DNA of 64,000 bases. Origin: an uncultured Coriobacteriaceae bacterium. Lineage in GTDB: Bacteria; Actinomycetota; Coriobacteriia; Coriobacteriales; Coriobacteriaceae. The first letter of the stretch is position 1. Each line of letters starts with the position of its first letter. The DNA is taken from NCBI GenBank assembly GCA_944322305.1, contig CALUOP010000004.1, forward strand, positions 1-64,000, read 5' to 3'. A model generated the notes under the pieces. That model was not told the origin of the DNA and searched no databases. It saw nothing but the letters and a program-made list of their open reading frames with translations. Positions 47,076 through 57,648 of the stretch are shown one piece after another. A program made the position numbers and the translations under genes.

Positions 47076-47881
47076 GCGAGGAGAACCTCTTCCGCCTGCG
47101 CGTTTCGTACGTGAAGCACGGTCGCCTGCGCTACCTGGGGCACCTTGAGCTCATCCACACGGTGGAGCGCATCGTGCGCCGCGCCCAGCTGCCCTACGCG
47201 GTGACGCAGGGCTTCTCGCCGCATATGAAGATCGCCTTCTCGTCGGCCCTGCCGGTGGGCACCGCGTCCGACTGCGAGTGGTACGACGTGTTCCTCACTC
47301 GCTACGTCCCGGCCGCAGAGGCCTTTGACGCGCTCGCGGCGGCTTCTCCCGCCGATTTGGCACCGGCTCGCGCCGGCTACGTGGAGAGGCGCGAGCCCGC
47401 GCTCGAGGCGGCGCTCACCCGCGCCCGCTACCGCGTGGCGCTGACCCTTGCCGCGCCCTCCGCGCGGGACGCGGCGCGCGCCGAGGAGGTCCTCGCGGCC
47501 GTGGTGGCGCGCAGGGAGGTGCGCTACCTGCGCGGCAGGAAGGTCAAGCGCATCGACCTGGTCTGCACCTTCGTGGGCGCTAAGCTCGCGCCCGGCGGGG
47601 GGGTGTGGGAGCTTGCGCTCGACACGCGCTCGAGCGCCGAGGGGGCGCTGCGCCCCGAGGTGCTGCTGCGGGCGTGGGAGAAGGCGCTCGCGCTTGAGAC
47701 CGCCGGCGCGCCCGGCACGCCGGCGGCGGAGCTTGTGGAAGAGGCGCTTGCGGACCCCTTGGACGTGCGCCCGTATGGTGTTTTTGCGCATTGCGAGATC
47801 ACACGCGTTTTCCAAAAGATCGAGGACAAACGTGGTATCCTAGTTGAGCCGCTGCCGCTTGCAGCGCATCCCGCGCGGTAA
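47072..47881 (+). CDS. DUF2344 / TIGR03936 family protein
   Basis: A 269-residue partner of the radical SAM protein: RLRVSYVKHGRLRYLGHLELIHTVERIVRRA, then LPYAVTQGFSPHMKIAFSSALPVG, the family's conserved blocks. In other bacteria it is fused to or directly follows TIGR03960 and precedes RNase G/E. Here no RNase G/E gene follows; L21 comes next. The ATG overlaps the stop of the previous gene as ATGA, with GAGGAGG upstream. The function is unknown; a role in tRNA or rRNA modification has been guessed from context only. Confidence 0.88.
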   Translation: MSEENLFRLRVSYVKHGRLRYLGHLELIHTVERIVRRAQLPYAVTQGFSPHMKIAFSSALPVGTASDCEWYDVFLTRYVPAAEAFDALAAASPADLAPARAGYVERREPALEAALTRARYRVALTLAAPSARDAARAEEVLAAVVARREVRYLRGRKVKRIDLVCTFVGAKLAPGGGVWELALDTRSSAEGALRPEVLLRAWEKALALETAGAPGTPAAELVEEALADPLDVRPYGVFAHCEITRVFQKIEDKRGILVEPLPLAAHPAR

Positions 47882-48031
47882 GCAGGCGGCTTACGCATGG
47901 AAGGCCGGCGGCCGGTGCCGGCTCCTGCGGACAGGGTGCGCTGGTCGCGCAGCGCTTCGGGTTGCGCGCGGGCGTCCGGACGCACCGGTAAGTACCTCAT
48001 CGTCGCCCCTCGGGGCAAGAAAGGCAAGGGT

Positions 48032-48343
48032 ATGTACGCTATTGTGAAAACCGGTGGCAAGCAGTACAAGGTCACCAAGGACATGGTCATCACCGTCGAG
48101 AAGCTGCCCGAGGAGATCGGCGCCACCGTCGAGCTCCCCGTCATCTTCCTGAACGACGGCCAGAAGATCGTTGCCGATGCTGCCACGCTCGAGAACGCCA
48201 AGGTTACCGCCGAGGTTCTCGACCAGTTCAAGGGCGAGAAGGTCATTGCCTTCAAGTTCCAGAAGCGCAAGCGCTACAAGCGCACCAAGGGTCATCGTCA
48301 GCAGCTCACCAAGCTCAAGATCACCGACATCCAGGCTGCGTAA
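48032..48343 (+). CDS. rplU: Ribosomal protein L21
   Basis: This is a large-subunit protein of 103 residues: MYAIVKTGGKQYKVTKDM, GATVELPVIFLNDG, KGEKVIAFKFQKRKRYKRTKGHRQQLTKLKI-type C-terminus binding 23S rRNA. The frame is open upstream, but the ATG at 48032 has AAGGCAAGGG before it and gives the exact family start. The 150-base leader is G+C-rich with several possible hairpins and may hold an L21 leader control element. I cannot match it to a known one. Confidence 0.97.
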   Translation: MYAIVKTGGKQYKVTKDMVITVEKLPEEIGATVELPVIFLNDGQKIVADAATLENAKVTAEVLDQFKGEKVIAFKFQKRKRYKRTKGHRQQLTKLKITDIQAA

Positions 48344-48380
48344 GTTCGTAGGCGTTCAGGTTAGAGAGTAGGTAAGAACT

Positions 48381-48632
48381 ATGGCACATAAAAAAGGTCT
48401 CGGCTCTTCGCGCAACGGCCGCGATTCCCATGCCCAGCGACTCGGCTGCAAGCGTTTCGGCGGTCAGATGGTGACTGCCGGCTCCGTGCTCGTTCGTCAG
48501 CGCGGCACCAAGTTCCACCCCGGTGACAACGTGGGCCGCGGTAAGGACGACACGCTGTTCGCCAAGGTGGACGGCGTGGTTGAGTACACCCACGGCGTGA
48601 AGCGCCGCGTGCACGTGCGCCCTGTTGCGTAA
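48381..48632 (+). CDS. rpmA: Ribosomal protein L27
   Basis: L27 reaches the peptidyl transferase centre with its N-terminus. The 83-residue protein begins [16 protein letters not shown], the mature form, without the cleavable N-terminal extension found in many Firmicutes. Accordingly no prp (ysxB) protease gene lies between rplU and rpmA, where it would be in those bacteria. It follows rplU by 37 bases and is closed by a strong terminator. Confidence 0.97.
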   Translation: MAHKKGLGSSRNGRDSHAQRLGCKRFGGQMVTAGSVLVRQRGTKFHPGDNVGRGKDDTLFAKVDGVVEYTHGVKRRVHVRPVA

Positions 48633-48674
48633 GCACCCGTCGCTTCCGAGGCTTGTCTGAAAGCTTCACGCGCC

Positions 48675-48706
48675 AAAGCCCCCGGCAACCTCGCCGGGGG
48701 CTTTTT
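48675..48706 (+). terminator. Terminator of rplU-rpmA
   Basis: A 12-bp stem AAAGCCCCCGGC / GCCGGGGGCTTT with a 6-base loop, ending in a run of five T, 42 bases after rpmA. It separates the ribosomal protein pair from obgE. Confidence 0.92.
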
Positions 48707-48891
48707 GGTAGCGGGGGGTCTTGCGCCGGCGGAAGCTGGCGAGGGTGCCGTTGGGGGAGCGCCGCCCGCATCTGTGCCCGCCCTCCTGTCTTTTTGCCTG
48801 CACCACCTGCGCAAGCTGCGCGGATATCGTGCGCTTCAGCGTCAGCGTCGCGCGTCCTGCTAGAATCCAAGTAGCATCCGATCTGGAGTGA

Positions 48892-51052
<2,161 letters not shown>

Positions 51053-51056
<4 letters not shown>

Positions 51057-51661
51057 CGCAGATGACGCAGCAACAGCGCGACGAGCTCGCGCGCATAGAG
51101 GGGCTGCTCCGCGCGCGCATGGACAAGGCGCAGCGGCGCCTCAAGCATACGCTCAACGTGGCCGACACCGCCGCCGAGCTGGCGCGGACCTACGGCGTCG
51201 ACGAGTTTCTCGCCCGGGCGGCAGGGCTTCTGCACGACTGGGACAAGGTCGTGCCCGCAGACGAGCTCGCGGCGCGCGCCGTGCACCTGGGACTCGACTT
51301 TTCTGCGCCGGTCACATCCGTGTTGCCGCTTCTGCACGGGCCGGTTGCGGCGCGCGAGCTGCCGGCGCAGTTTCCCGAGCTGCCCGAGGAGGTCTTCCAG
51401 GCGGTTGCGCGCCACACGGTTGGCGCCGCTGACATGACGCCGCTCGACATGGTGGTGTTCGTCGCCGACGGCATCGAGCCCATGCGCAACGGGGAGGATA
51501 TCGCGCGTCTGCGCGCGCTGGTGGGCGACGTGTCGCTTGAGGAGCTCTTCTTCGAGTGCCTGGCGCAGGGCGCCTCCTACGTGCTGCAGACACGCCGCTA
51601 CCTTTACCCGGGCACGGTCGACGTCTACAACGCCTACGTTGCCAAATTAGGCCGTGCTTAA
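51053..51661 (+). CDS. yqeK: HD-domain hydrolase YqeK (Ap4A hydrolase family)
   Basis: YqeK proteins are HD-domain enzymes that hydrolyse diadenosine tetraphosphate symmetrically. The 202-residue protein has the metal ligands in RLKHTLNVADTAAELA and GLLHDWDKVVP, a later conserved FPELPEEVFQAVARHTVGA with another His, and DMVVFVADGIEP. Its position between nadD and rsfS is the conserved one. The start overlaps the nadD stop (ATGA). Confidence 0.93.
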
Positions 51662-51693
51662 TCTGGCGCATTTCGTAAGACGGAACGGGGCAG

Positions 51694-51718
51694 GCAGGGC
51701 AGGCTCCACCTGCCCTGC
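51694..51718 (+). terminator. Hairpin between yqeK and rsfS
   Basis: GCAGGGCAGG pairs perfectly with CCTGCCCTGC around a 5-base loop and is followed by GGTTCTTGT. It lies 33 bases past the yqeK stop in a 176-base gap, so it may end the obgE-nadD-yqeK transcript; the T-run is poor. Confidence 0.55.
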
Positions 51719-51837
51719 GGTTCTTGTGAGGGGCTGGGCCCAGGACGCATCGCCGGCGCCTCCTCGGGTACCATGAGGGCGTTACGCACGTTTTTCTTGC
51801 CTGCGCCGCGCCTGCGGCGCCAACAGAAAGGAACGCT

Positions 51838-52188
51838 TTGGAATCTCGCGAAACGGCGCTTATCGCCGCGCAAGCCGCTTTTGACAAGAAGGCCGAGGAC
51901 ATCGTGGTGCTTGATCTCATGGGTCTTTCCGACGTGACCGATTACTTCGTGGTGGCCACGGTGGCCAACAACCGCCAGGCTGACGCGGTGATCGACGAGA
52001 TCGAGGACCTGGTGTACGAGAAGTGCTCGGAGAAGCCCTTCTCGGTTGAGGGCCGCGCCCAGGGCACGTGGACGCTCATGGACTACGGCCACGTGATCGT
52101 GCACGTGTTCACGCCTGAGACGCGCGACCACTACCGCTTGGAGTCCCTCTGGGGCGACGCGCCCCGCGTGGAGCTCGACCTGGCGTAA
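51838..52188 (+). CDS. rsfS: Ribosomal silencing factor RsfS
   Basis: RsfS binds L14 and blocks subunit joining when nutrients are low. The 116-residue protein has the conserved block KAEDIVVLDLMGLSDVTDYFVVATVANNRQADA-type N-terminal half and GTWTLMDYGHVIVHVFTPETRDHYRLESLW. The start is TTG at 51838, five bases after AGAAAGGA; no ATG fits the family start. A strong terminator follows. Confidence 0.95.
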   Translation: MESRETALIAAQAAFDKKAEDIVVLDLMGLSDVTDYFVVATVANNRQADAVIDEIEDLVYEKCSEKPFSVEGRAQGTWTLMDYGHVIVHVFTPETRDHYRLESLWGDAPRVELDLA

Positions 52189-52240
52189 AGCTCCAAGTCC
52201 CGGTCGCTTGCGGCGGCACGGCATCTTGCATGCCCCCAGC

Positions 52241-52298
52241 GCACCGACCGCGCCGGTTCCGGCTTTTGGGCCGCATCCGGCGCGGTCGGTGCATTTTT
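52241..52298 (+). terminator. Terminator of rsfS
   Basis: A perfect 16-bp stem, GCACCGACCGCGCCGG against its complement at 52277-52292, then ATTTTTAT. It stands 52 bases after rsfS, between it and the convergent dinB, and is the strongest terminator in the window. Confidence 0.93.
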
Positions 52299-52320
52299 AT
52301 CGCAGGCTGTCACACGCGCG

Positions 52321-53673
52321 TTAGTCCGTGGGCTTGTTCTGGTTGAGGAACTTGTCCGGGCGCACGATGTCGCGGCCGAAGCGCGCCTGGCGGCCGAAGC
52401 CCACCGAGGCGTTGCCGAACTTCTCGCGTACCTTGTCCATGGCGACCGCGAGATCGCGCTTGTCGCTCGCCACCGCGCCGCGATCGTCCACCTCGCAGAA
52501 GAGGTCGGTCTGCACGCCGCCGGCAAGGTCGAAGTCGCTCACGCCCACGCCCAGCAGGCGCACGGGCAACCCGGGGTGCCAGATGCTGTTCAGGAGCTCG
52601 CGCGCGGCCGGCACGAAGATGTTCTCGTCGTCTGTGGGGTGCGGCAGCTTGCGCTGAGCGGTGTGGCCTTGCCCGTAGGTATAGCGCAGCTTCACGGTGA
52701 CGGTGCGCCCGGCCAGCCCCTTGCGGCGCAGGCGCCGACCCACCGACTCGCCGAGCAGCGCCAGGGCGGCCTCGACGTCGGCGCGCTCCGTCAAGTCGCG
52801 CGCAAAGGTGCGCTCGTTGCTGACCGACTTCACGTCATCCGGCGCGTCGATGGCCGACACGGTAGAGACCTCGCGGCCGGCGGCGCGCAGGCGCATGACC
52901 TCGCCGTTGACGCCGAAAACCTCCTCGAGCACGCGGCGCGGGGCGCGGGCGAGCTGCCCCACCGTGCGGATGCCGCGCTTGGCCAGACGCGCCTCGGTGG
53001 ACGACCCGATGCCGCTGATGGCGCCCACCGGCAACGGAGCGAGAAACGCCTCCTCGGTGCCGGGGTAGACAACCGTGAGGCCGCGCGGCTTGTCGCGCTC
53101 GCTGGCGATCTTGGCCACCGTCTTGTTGCAGCCGAGCCCGATCGAGCAGGTGACGCCGAGGGCCGCCACGCGCTCCGAGATGCGCTGCGCGATAATGGCA
53201 GGCTGCTCGGACGAGAAGCGCCCGGGCGTGACGTCGAAGAATGCCTCGTCGATGGAGACCTGGTCCACATAGGGCGTCTCGTCGGCGAGGATGGCCATGA
53301 TCTGCGCGCTCATCTCGCGGTACCGGTCGAAGTGCCCGTGCGTCCAGATGGCGTGCGGGCACAGCCGCTTGGCCTGCGCCGAGCTCATGGCGGAGTGCAC
53401 GCCGAAGGGCCGGGCCTCGTAGGAGGCGGTGGAGACCACGCCGCGCTCTTCCGGCAGGCCGCCCACGATGACGGGCTTGCCGCGCCACTCCGGGTGGTCG
53501 AGCTGCTCGACGCTGGCAAAGAACGCGTCGAGGTCCATGAGGCCTATGGCGGGCCCGTTCCACGCGCCGAAGAACGCGTCCAACGGAGAAGGGCCGCCGG
53601 CGTCAGAGGCGCCGTCGGGCGCGGGCGGAGGTTCGTGACCGGAAAAACCGTATGTCTGTTCGCATCGCTCCAT
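52321..53673 (-). CDS. dinB: DNA polymerase IV (Y family)
   Basis: A translesion DNA polymerase of 450 residues. It has the catalytic Asp in LMDLDAFFASVEQLDHPEW, SYEARPFGVHSAM, YVDQVSIDEAFFDVT with the second acidic pair, SIGLGCNKTVAKIAS, the helix-hairpin-helix GISGIGSSTEARLAKRGI, and a little-finger domain. There is no terminal beta-clamp motif I can pick with certainty. About 46 residues precede the usual start; MERCEQTYGF is the only sensible ATG. No ribosome binding site precedes it. Instead TATACT (53680-53685, minus) ends 6 bases before the ATG, which suggests a leaderless mRNA. Confidence 0.92.
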   Translation of the reverse strand: MERCEQTYGFSGHEPPPAPDGASDAGGPSPLDAFFGAWNGPAIGLMDLDAFFASVEQLDHPEWRGKPVIVGGLPEERGVVSTASYEARPFGVHSAMSSAQAKRLCPHAIWTHGHFDRYREMSAQIMAILADETPYVDQVSIDEAFFDVTPGRFSSEQPAIIAQRISERVAALGVTCSIGLGCNKTVAKIASERDKPRGLTVVYPGTEEAFLAPLPVGAISGIGSSTEARLAKRGIRTVGQLARAPRRVLEEVFGVNGEVMRLRAAGREVSTVSAIDAPDDVKSVSNERTFARDLTERADVEAALALLGESVGRRLRRKGLAGRTVTVKLRYTYGQGHTAQRKLPHPTDDENIFVPAARELLNSIWHPGLPVRLLGVGVSDFDLAGGVQTDLFCEVDDRGAVASDKRDLAVAMDKVREKFGNASVGFGRQARFGRDIVRPDKFLNQNKPTD

Positions 53674-53711
53674 GAGGAGAGTATAGCATGCGGCAGGGCG
53701 GGTACGGGGTG

Positions 53712-53734
53712 GTGCGGGTTCTTCTCGGCAGGTG
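53712..53734 (+). repeat. TTCTTCTCGGCAGGT motif, distant copy
   Basis: GTGCGGGTTCTTCTCGGCAG followed by GTG matches the motif clustered at 844-1240. It lies 39 bases upstream of the dinB start, near where a -35 element would be on the minus strand. Confidence 0.55.
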
Positions 53735-53743
53735 GAAGACGGG

Positions 53744-53767
53744 GCGCGTTTTATCCGATAAAAGCGC
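53744..53767. promoter_or_regulatory. Palindrome upstream of dinB
   Basis: GCGC and TTTTATC pair with GATAAAA and GCGC about a single central C, with one unpaired G on the left. The near-zero loop disfavours a terminator and favours a DNA-level operator for a dimeric protein. It does not resemble the actinobacterial LexA box. Confidence 0.5.
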
Positions 53768-53913
53768 AGCTGCCATCGGCTAGGACAGCACGGGCGCGGG
53801 GCGGTACCGAGAGGGCTGCGCGAAGGCGTCGACGTTGCCGCCCCTTGCGCTGCCCACCCGCGTCTGCCGCTGCGCCTCCGTGCAGAAACCATGAAGGAAC
53901 TCATGCGGTTTCG

Positions 53914-53942
53914 TTGACGAACGCACTGCTCGTGCCTATTAT
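53914..53942 (+). promoter_or_regulatory. Promoter of the rpsP operon
   Basis: TTGACG (53914-53919) and TATTAT (53937-53942) are separated by exactly 17 bases, a near-consensus sigma-70 promoter, 133 bases before rpsP. Confidence 0.85.
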
Positions 53943-54074
53943 ATGTGCTTGCGTGTGCGGCGTTACCGAAGGAGCCTTACGGGTTGCGGCTCCACCAGCG
54001 AGTGCCGCCCGCGCGCCAAACGTGTCGTTTTATTCAGGTTTGCAGCTCAGGCTGCATGGTTGGAGGAGTTTTCA

Positions 54075-54413
54075 TTGGCAGTCAAGATCCGCCTCGCCCG
54101 TCACGGCTCTAAGAAGCGTCCGTACTACCGCGTTGTCGTCGCCAACAGCCGTTCGCCCCGCGACGGCCGCCTGATCGAGGAGGTCGGCCGTTACAACCCG
54201 CTGACCAACCCCAAGGTCATCGACCTCGACCTCGAGAAGATCGCCGACTGGCAGGCCAAAGGCGCTCAGCTGACCGATGCCGTGAAGGCGCTTGTGAAGG
54301 CCGCTGAGGAGGGCCCGAAGGCTGATACCGCCGTCAAGAAGTCTAAGAAGCAGCTCGCCAAGGAGGCCGCTGCTGCCAAGGCCGCCGCTGAGGCTGAGGG
54401 CGCTGAGGAGTAA
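54075..54413 (+). CDS. rpsP: Ribosomal protein S16
   Basis: A small-subunit protein: [41 protein letters not shown], and a Lys/Ala-rich tail ([19 protein letters not shown]) longer than in E. coli, giving 112 residues. The start is TTG at 54075, six bases after GGAGGAG (54062-54068); the open frame further upstream has no similarity. It is the first gene of rpsP-khpA-rimM-trmD-lepB. Confidence 0.96.
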   Translation: MAVKIRLARHGSKKRPYYRVVVANSRSPRDGRLIEEVGRYNPLTNPKVIDLDLEKIADWQAKGAQLTDAVKALVKAAEEGPKADTAVKKSKKQLAKEAAAAKAAAEAEGAEE

Positions 54414-54418
54414 CGCGC

Positions 54419-54715
54419 GTGTCGGTAGATGAAACGCTTGAGTTCGACGAGGAGACGGCGGAAGAGCCCCTGCTCTCGGATCGTATCGCCGACCTTGTCG
54501 AGTATCTCGTGGTTCAGCTCGTCGACAACCCGGACGAGGTTTCGCTCGAGGTGATCGACGGCGCTGACTCCAGCGTGATCGAGGTCAGCGTGGCTGACGG
54601 CGACGTGGCCAAGGTCATCGGCCGTCACGGTCGCACGATCAAGGCCATCCGCACGCTCGCGCGCGCCTTGGCTGCGCGCCTTGAAACGTCCGTAGAGGTC
54701 GAGGTGCTCGGGTAG
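54419..54715 (+). CDS. khpA: KH-domain RNA-binding protein KhpA
   Basis: A 98-residue protein with one KH domain: VIEVSVADGDVAKVIGRHGRTIKAIRTLARALA-type segment containing the GxxG loop GRHG. KhpA proteins bind RNA, often as a dimer with KhpB, and affect cell shape and translation. The N-terminal 20 residues are acidic and extend beyond the usual start. The start is GTG at 54419, 5 bases after rpsP. Its place between rpsP and rimM is the conserved one. Confidence 0.93.
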   Translation: MSVDETLEFDEETAEEPLLSDRIADLVEYLVVQLVDNPDEVSLEVIDGADSSVIEVSVADGDVAKVIGRHGRTIKAIRTLARALAARLETSVEVEVLG

Positions 54716-54723
54716 GTCGTCTC

Positions 54724-55332
54724 TTGAGAACTCAGTTCAAGAACATAGCCCGTGTGGAGAAAGCCCACGGGATGAAGGGGGAGGCCGTCGTGGTTGCGCT
54801 GCGCGGCCTTCCCTTCCTTTTAGAGGAAGGCATGCGCGTGTCGCTCACGCCGCCGGCGCTGCATCGCGAGCGCGTGAGCATGGTGGAGCACGTGTCCGAG
54901 GGTGCTGACGGCGTCTCTGGCCTGGTGCGCTTCTCGTGCGCGCACAACCTTGACGAGGCCAGCGGCCTGGCCGGGTGCTATGTGCTGGCTCGCACCGACG
55001 ACCTGGACCTGGACCCGCTCACCGCCTCGGTGGACGACCTGATCGGCGCGCCGGTTGAGGACGACCGCCTGGGTGTTGTCGGCGAGATCACCGAGGTTAT
55101 CTGCGGACCGGCTAACGACGCCTGGGTGATCGAGGGCGCCTACGGCGAGGTGATCATCCCGGTGATACCCGACGTGGTGCTCGAGATCCCTGAGGACGGT
55201 CCGATCCCGGTGCATCTGCCGGGCGGCGTGCTGCCCGACGAGGTGTTTGCCGCCGCGCCTGCCGCGGCGGCGACGGATGCCGCGGGCGATGCGGCGAACG
55301 TCCCTCCTACGGAGGAGGCCCCATGCGCATAG
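54724..55332 (+). CDS. rimM: Ribosome maturation factor RimM
   Basis: RimM helps assemble the 30S head and binds S19. The 202-residue protein has the N-terminal RimM barrel ([20 protein letters not shown]), a PRC-barrel half ([40 protein letters not shown]), and an Ala-rich tail of about 35 residues beyond the usual end. The start is TTG at 54724, 8 bases after khpA. The tail overlaps the trmD start by 10 bases. Confidence 0.93.
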   Translation: MRTQFKNIARVEKAHGMKGEAVVVALRGLPFLLEEGMRVSLTPPALHRERVSMVEHVSEGADGVSGLVRFSCAHNLDEASGLAGCYVLARTDDLDLDPLTASVDDLIGAPVEDDRLGVVGEITEVICGPANDAWVIEGAYGEVIIPVIPDVVLEIPEDGPIPVHLPGGVLPDEVFAAAPAAAATDAAGDAANVPPTEEAPCA

Positions 55333-56102
55333 AGACCCTCTCCGTGTTTCCCGAGATGTTCGACTCGGTGATGCACGCCTCGATCCTCGGCCGCGCCGAG
55401 GAGCGGGGCATTTTCAGCTTTGCGGCCTTCGACCTGCGCGACTGGACGCACGACAGGCACCGCACGGTGGATGACGAGCCCTACGGCGGCGGCGCGGGCA
55501 TGCTCATGAAGCCCGAGCCGCTCATGGAGGCGCTGGACGACCTCGAGTCAACGGGGCCGCGTCCGCACGTGATCTTCTTCACCCCCTGCGGCGAGCCCTT
55601 CACCCAGCGCACTGCCGAGCGCCTGGCGGGCGAGGAGCGCCTGCTTTTGGTCTGCGGCCGCTACGAAGGCATAGACGAGCGCGTGTACGCCCGCGCCGAC
55701 GAGCGCATCTCGCTCGGCGACTACGTGCTCACCGGCGGCGAACTGGCGGCCATGGTGGTTGCCGACGCCGTGGTGCGCCTTCTGCCCGGTGCCTTGGGTG
55801 ACGAGATGAGCGCCCAGGACGAGTCATTCTCGGCGGCGGGTCTTCTGGAGTACGAGCAGTACACCCGCCCGGCGTCGTTCCGCGGCCAGGACGTGCCGCC
55901 GATCCTGCTTTCGGGCGACCACGCCAAGATCGCCGCCTGGCGCCGCGCCAACGCGCTTGAGCGCACCTGCCGCTGGCGTCCCGACCTTATCGAGCACGCC
56001 GACCTCACCGACGAGGAGCGCGAGCGCGCCCGCGAGCTTATCGCCCGCAACGCTGCAGGCGCGGCCGAGGGCGCGGCGGCAACCGATTGCGGGGTGGTTT
56101 AG
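55323..56102 (+). CDS. trmD: tRNA (guanine-N1-)-methyltransferase
   Basis: TrmD makes m1G37 in tRNA to prevent frameshifting. The 259-residue protein has the start [40 protein letters not shown], the trefoil-knot SAM site [15 protein letters not shown] and [15 protein letters not shown], and the tRNA-binding [21 protein letters not shown]. The ATG lies inside the end of rimM with GGAGG upstream. lepB starts at the base after its stop. Confidence 0.97.
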   Translation: MRIETLSVFPEMFDSVMHASILGRAEERGIFSFAAFDLRDWTHDRHRTVDDEPYGGGAGMLMKPEPLMEALDDLESTGPRPHVIFFTPCGEPFTQRTAERLAGEERLLLVCGRYEGIDERVYARADERISLGDYVLTGGELAAMVVADAVVRLLPGALGDEMSAQDESFSAAGLLEYEQYTRPASFRGQDVPPILLSGDHAKIAAWRRANALERTCRWRPDLIEHADLTDEERERARELIARNAAGAAEGAAATDCGVV

Positions 56103-56666
56103 ATGATGGGTGCTCGCCCTGCGATGCTGCGCGAGGTTGCCGAGTGGCTCGGCGTGATCGTGCTGGGCTGCGCGGTGGCTTTCGCGCTCAACGCCTTCGT
56201 GATCCAAGCCTATGAGGTTCCCACCGGCTCCATGGAGGACACCATCGAGGTGGGCGACCGTCTTTTCGGCGAGAAGGTCACGCTGCTTATGGGCATGCCG
56301 GTCTCGGCCGGCGACATCGTGGTGTTCAAGAACCCCGACGGCACCTCCGACCACGACATCCTGGTCAAGCGCGTGATCGCCACCGGCGGCCAGACGGTTG
56401 ATTTGCAAGGCGGCGCGGTTTACGTTGACGGCGAGAAGCTCGACGAGCCGTATGCCACGGGGGAGAGCTGGCCGCTTCTGCAGCAGGCCCCGGGCACTAC
56501 CGTGAGTTTTCCCTACACCGTGCCCGAGGGCTTTATCTGGGTCATGGGCGACAACCGTGAGAACTCCGCCGACTCGCGCTACTTCGGCGCGGTGGACGAG
56601 GACAGCGTGCAAGCCGTTGTCGTTATGCGCTACTGGCCGCTCGACCGCTTCGGTGGCGTAGAATAA
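56103..56666 (+). CDS. lepB: Signal peptidase I
   Basis: Signal peptidase I cleaves secretory signal peptides outside the membrane. The 187-residue protein has one N-terminal membrane helix (about 14-32, LGVIVLGCAVAFALNAFVI), catalytic Ser43 in PTGSMEDTI, general base Lys89 in LVKRVIATGG, and the closing GDNRENSADSRYFGAV. This is the compact Gram-positive form. Its ATG directly follows the trmD stop, so it is in the same operon. Confidence 0.96.
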   Translation: MMGARPAMLREVAEWLGVIVLGCAVAFALNAFVIQAYEVPTGSMEDTIEVGDRLFGEKVTLLMGMPVSAGDIVVFKNPDGTSDHDILVKRVIATGGQTVDLQGGAVYVDGEKLDEPYATGESWPLLQQAPGTTVSFPYTVPEGFIWVMGDNRENSADSRYFGAVDEDSVQAVVVMRYWPLDRFGGVE

Positions 56667-56735
56667 GCAAACCTCCCGCGTGCGCCGTTCGGCATGCGCG
56701 GGTACAGTCCCAACGGATTCCCTGAGGAGATGCGG

Positions 56736-57647
56736 ATGGACGCTAACGTTTTATCCTTCCAAGACATCATCCTGCGCCTGCAGGAGTACTGGGCGGCCCA
56801 GGGCTGCGTCGTGATGCAGCCCTATGACAGCGAGGTGGGCGCCGGCACCTTCCACACGGCCACCACGCTGCGCTCGCTCGGCCCCAAGCCCTGGCGCGCC
56901 TGCTATGCGCAGCCCTGCCGCCGTCCCGCCGACGGCCGCTACGGCGAGAACCCCAACCGCCTGCAGCAGTACTACCAGTTCCAGGTCCTCATAAAGCCGA
57001 GCCCGGCCAATTCCCAGGAGCTCTACCTCGAGTCGCTCAAGGCCATCGGCCTCGACCCGGCCGAGCACGACGTGCGCTTCGTTGAGGACGACTGGGAAAG
57101 CCCCACGCTCGGCGCCTGGGGTCTGGGCTGGGAGGTTTGGCTCAACGGCATGGAGGTCACCCAGTTCACCTACTTCCAGCAGGTGGGCGGCATCGAGGTC
57201 GACCCGGTGCCGGTGGAGATCACCTACGGCCTGGAGCGCCTGGCCATGTACGTGCAGGGCGTGAACTCGGTCTACGACCTGGTGTGGGCCACGCTGCCCG
57301 ACGGCACGCCGATGACCTACGGCGACGTGTTCTGGGAGAACGAGCGCGAGTTCTCCACTTACAACTTCGAGGTCGCCGACGTGGAGATGATGCGCGCCAA
57401 GTTCGACGACTACGAGCGCGAGTGCCACTCTTGCCTCGAGGCCAAGCTGCCCCTGCCCGCGTACGACTGCGTGATGAAGTGCAGCCACGCCTTCAACGTG
57501 CTGGACGCCCGCGGCGCCCTCTCGGCGGTCGAGCGCGCCAACTACATCCTGCGCGTGCGCACCGTGGCCAAGGCTTGCTGCGAGGCGTACCTTGCCGAGG
57601 TGGCGGCCGAGAAGAACGCTGAGAGCCCGAAGGGGGAGGTGGCCTAA
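56736..57647 (+). CDS. glyQ: Glycyl-tRNA synthetase alpha subunit
   Basis: This is the alpha chain of the tetrameric bacterial-type glycyl-tRNA synthetase, holding the class II catalytic core. The 303-residue protein has [76 protein letters not shown]-type motif 2, and [15 protein letters not shown] (motif 3). The ATG at 56736 is chosen because GAGGAG (56724-56729) spaces six bases to it. It is paired with glyS two bases downstream. Confidence 0.97.
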   Translation: MDANVLSFQDIILRLQEYWAAQGCVVMQPYDSEVGAGTFHTATTLRSLGPKPWRACYAQPCRRPADGRYGENPNRLQQYYQFQVLIKPSPANSQELYLESLKAIGLDPAEHDVRFVEDDWESPTLGAWGLGWEVWLNGMEVTQFTYFQQVGGIEVDPVPVEITYGLERLAMYVQGVNSVYDLVWATLPDGTPMTYGDVFWENEREFSTYNFEVADVEMMRAKFDDYERECHSCLEAKLPLPAYDCVMKCSHAFNVLDARGALSAVERANYILRVRTVAKACCEAYLAEVAAEKNAESPKGEVA

Positions 57648-57648
57648 C

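Larger units (their letters stand above)
53674..54074. other. Divergent dinB/rpsP intergenic region
   Basis: These 401 bases hold no gene. Contents: the dinB -10 box (53680-53685, minus), one copy of the TTCTTCTCGGCAGGT motif (53712-53734), a palindrome (53744-53767), about 140 featureless bases, the rpsP promoter (53914-53942) and a 130-base rpsP leader. Confidence 0.65.
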
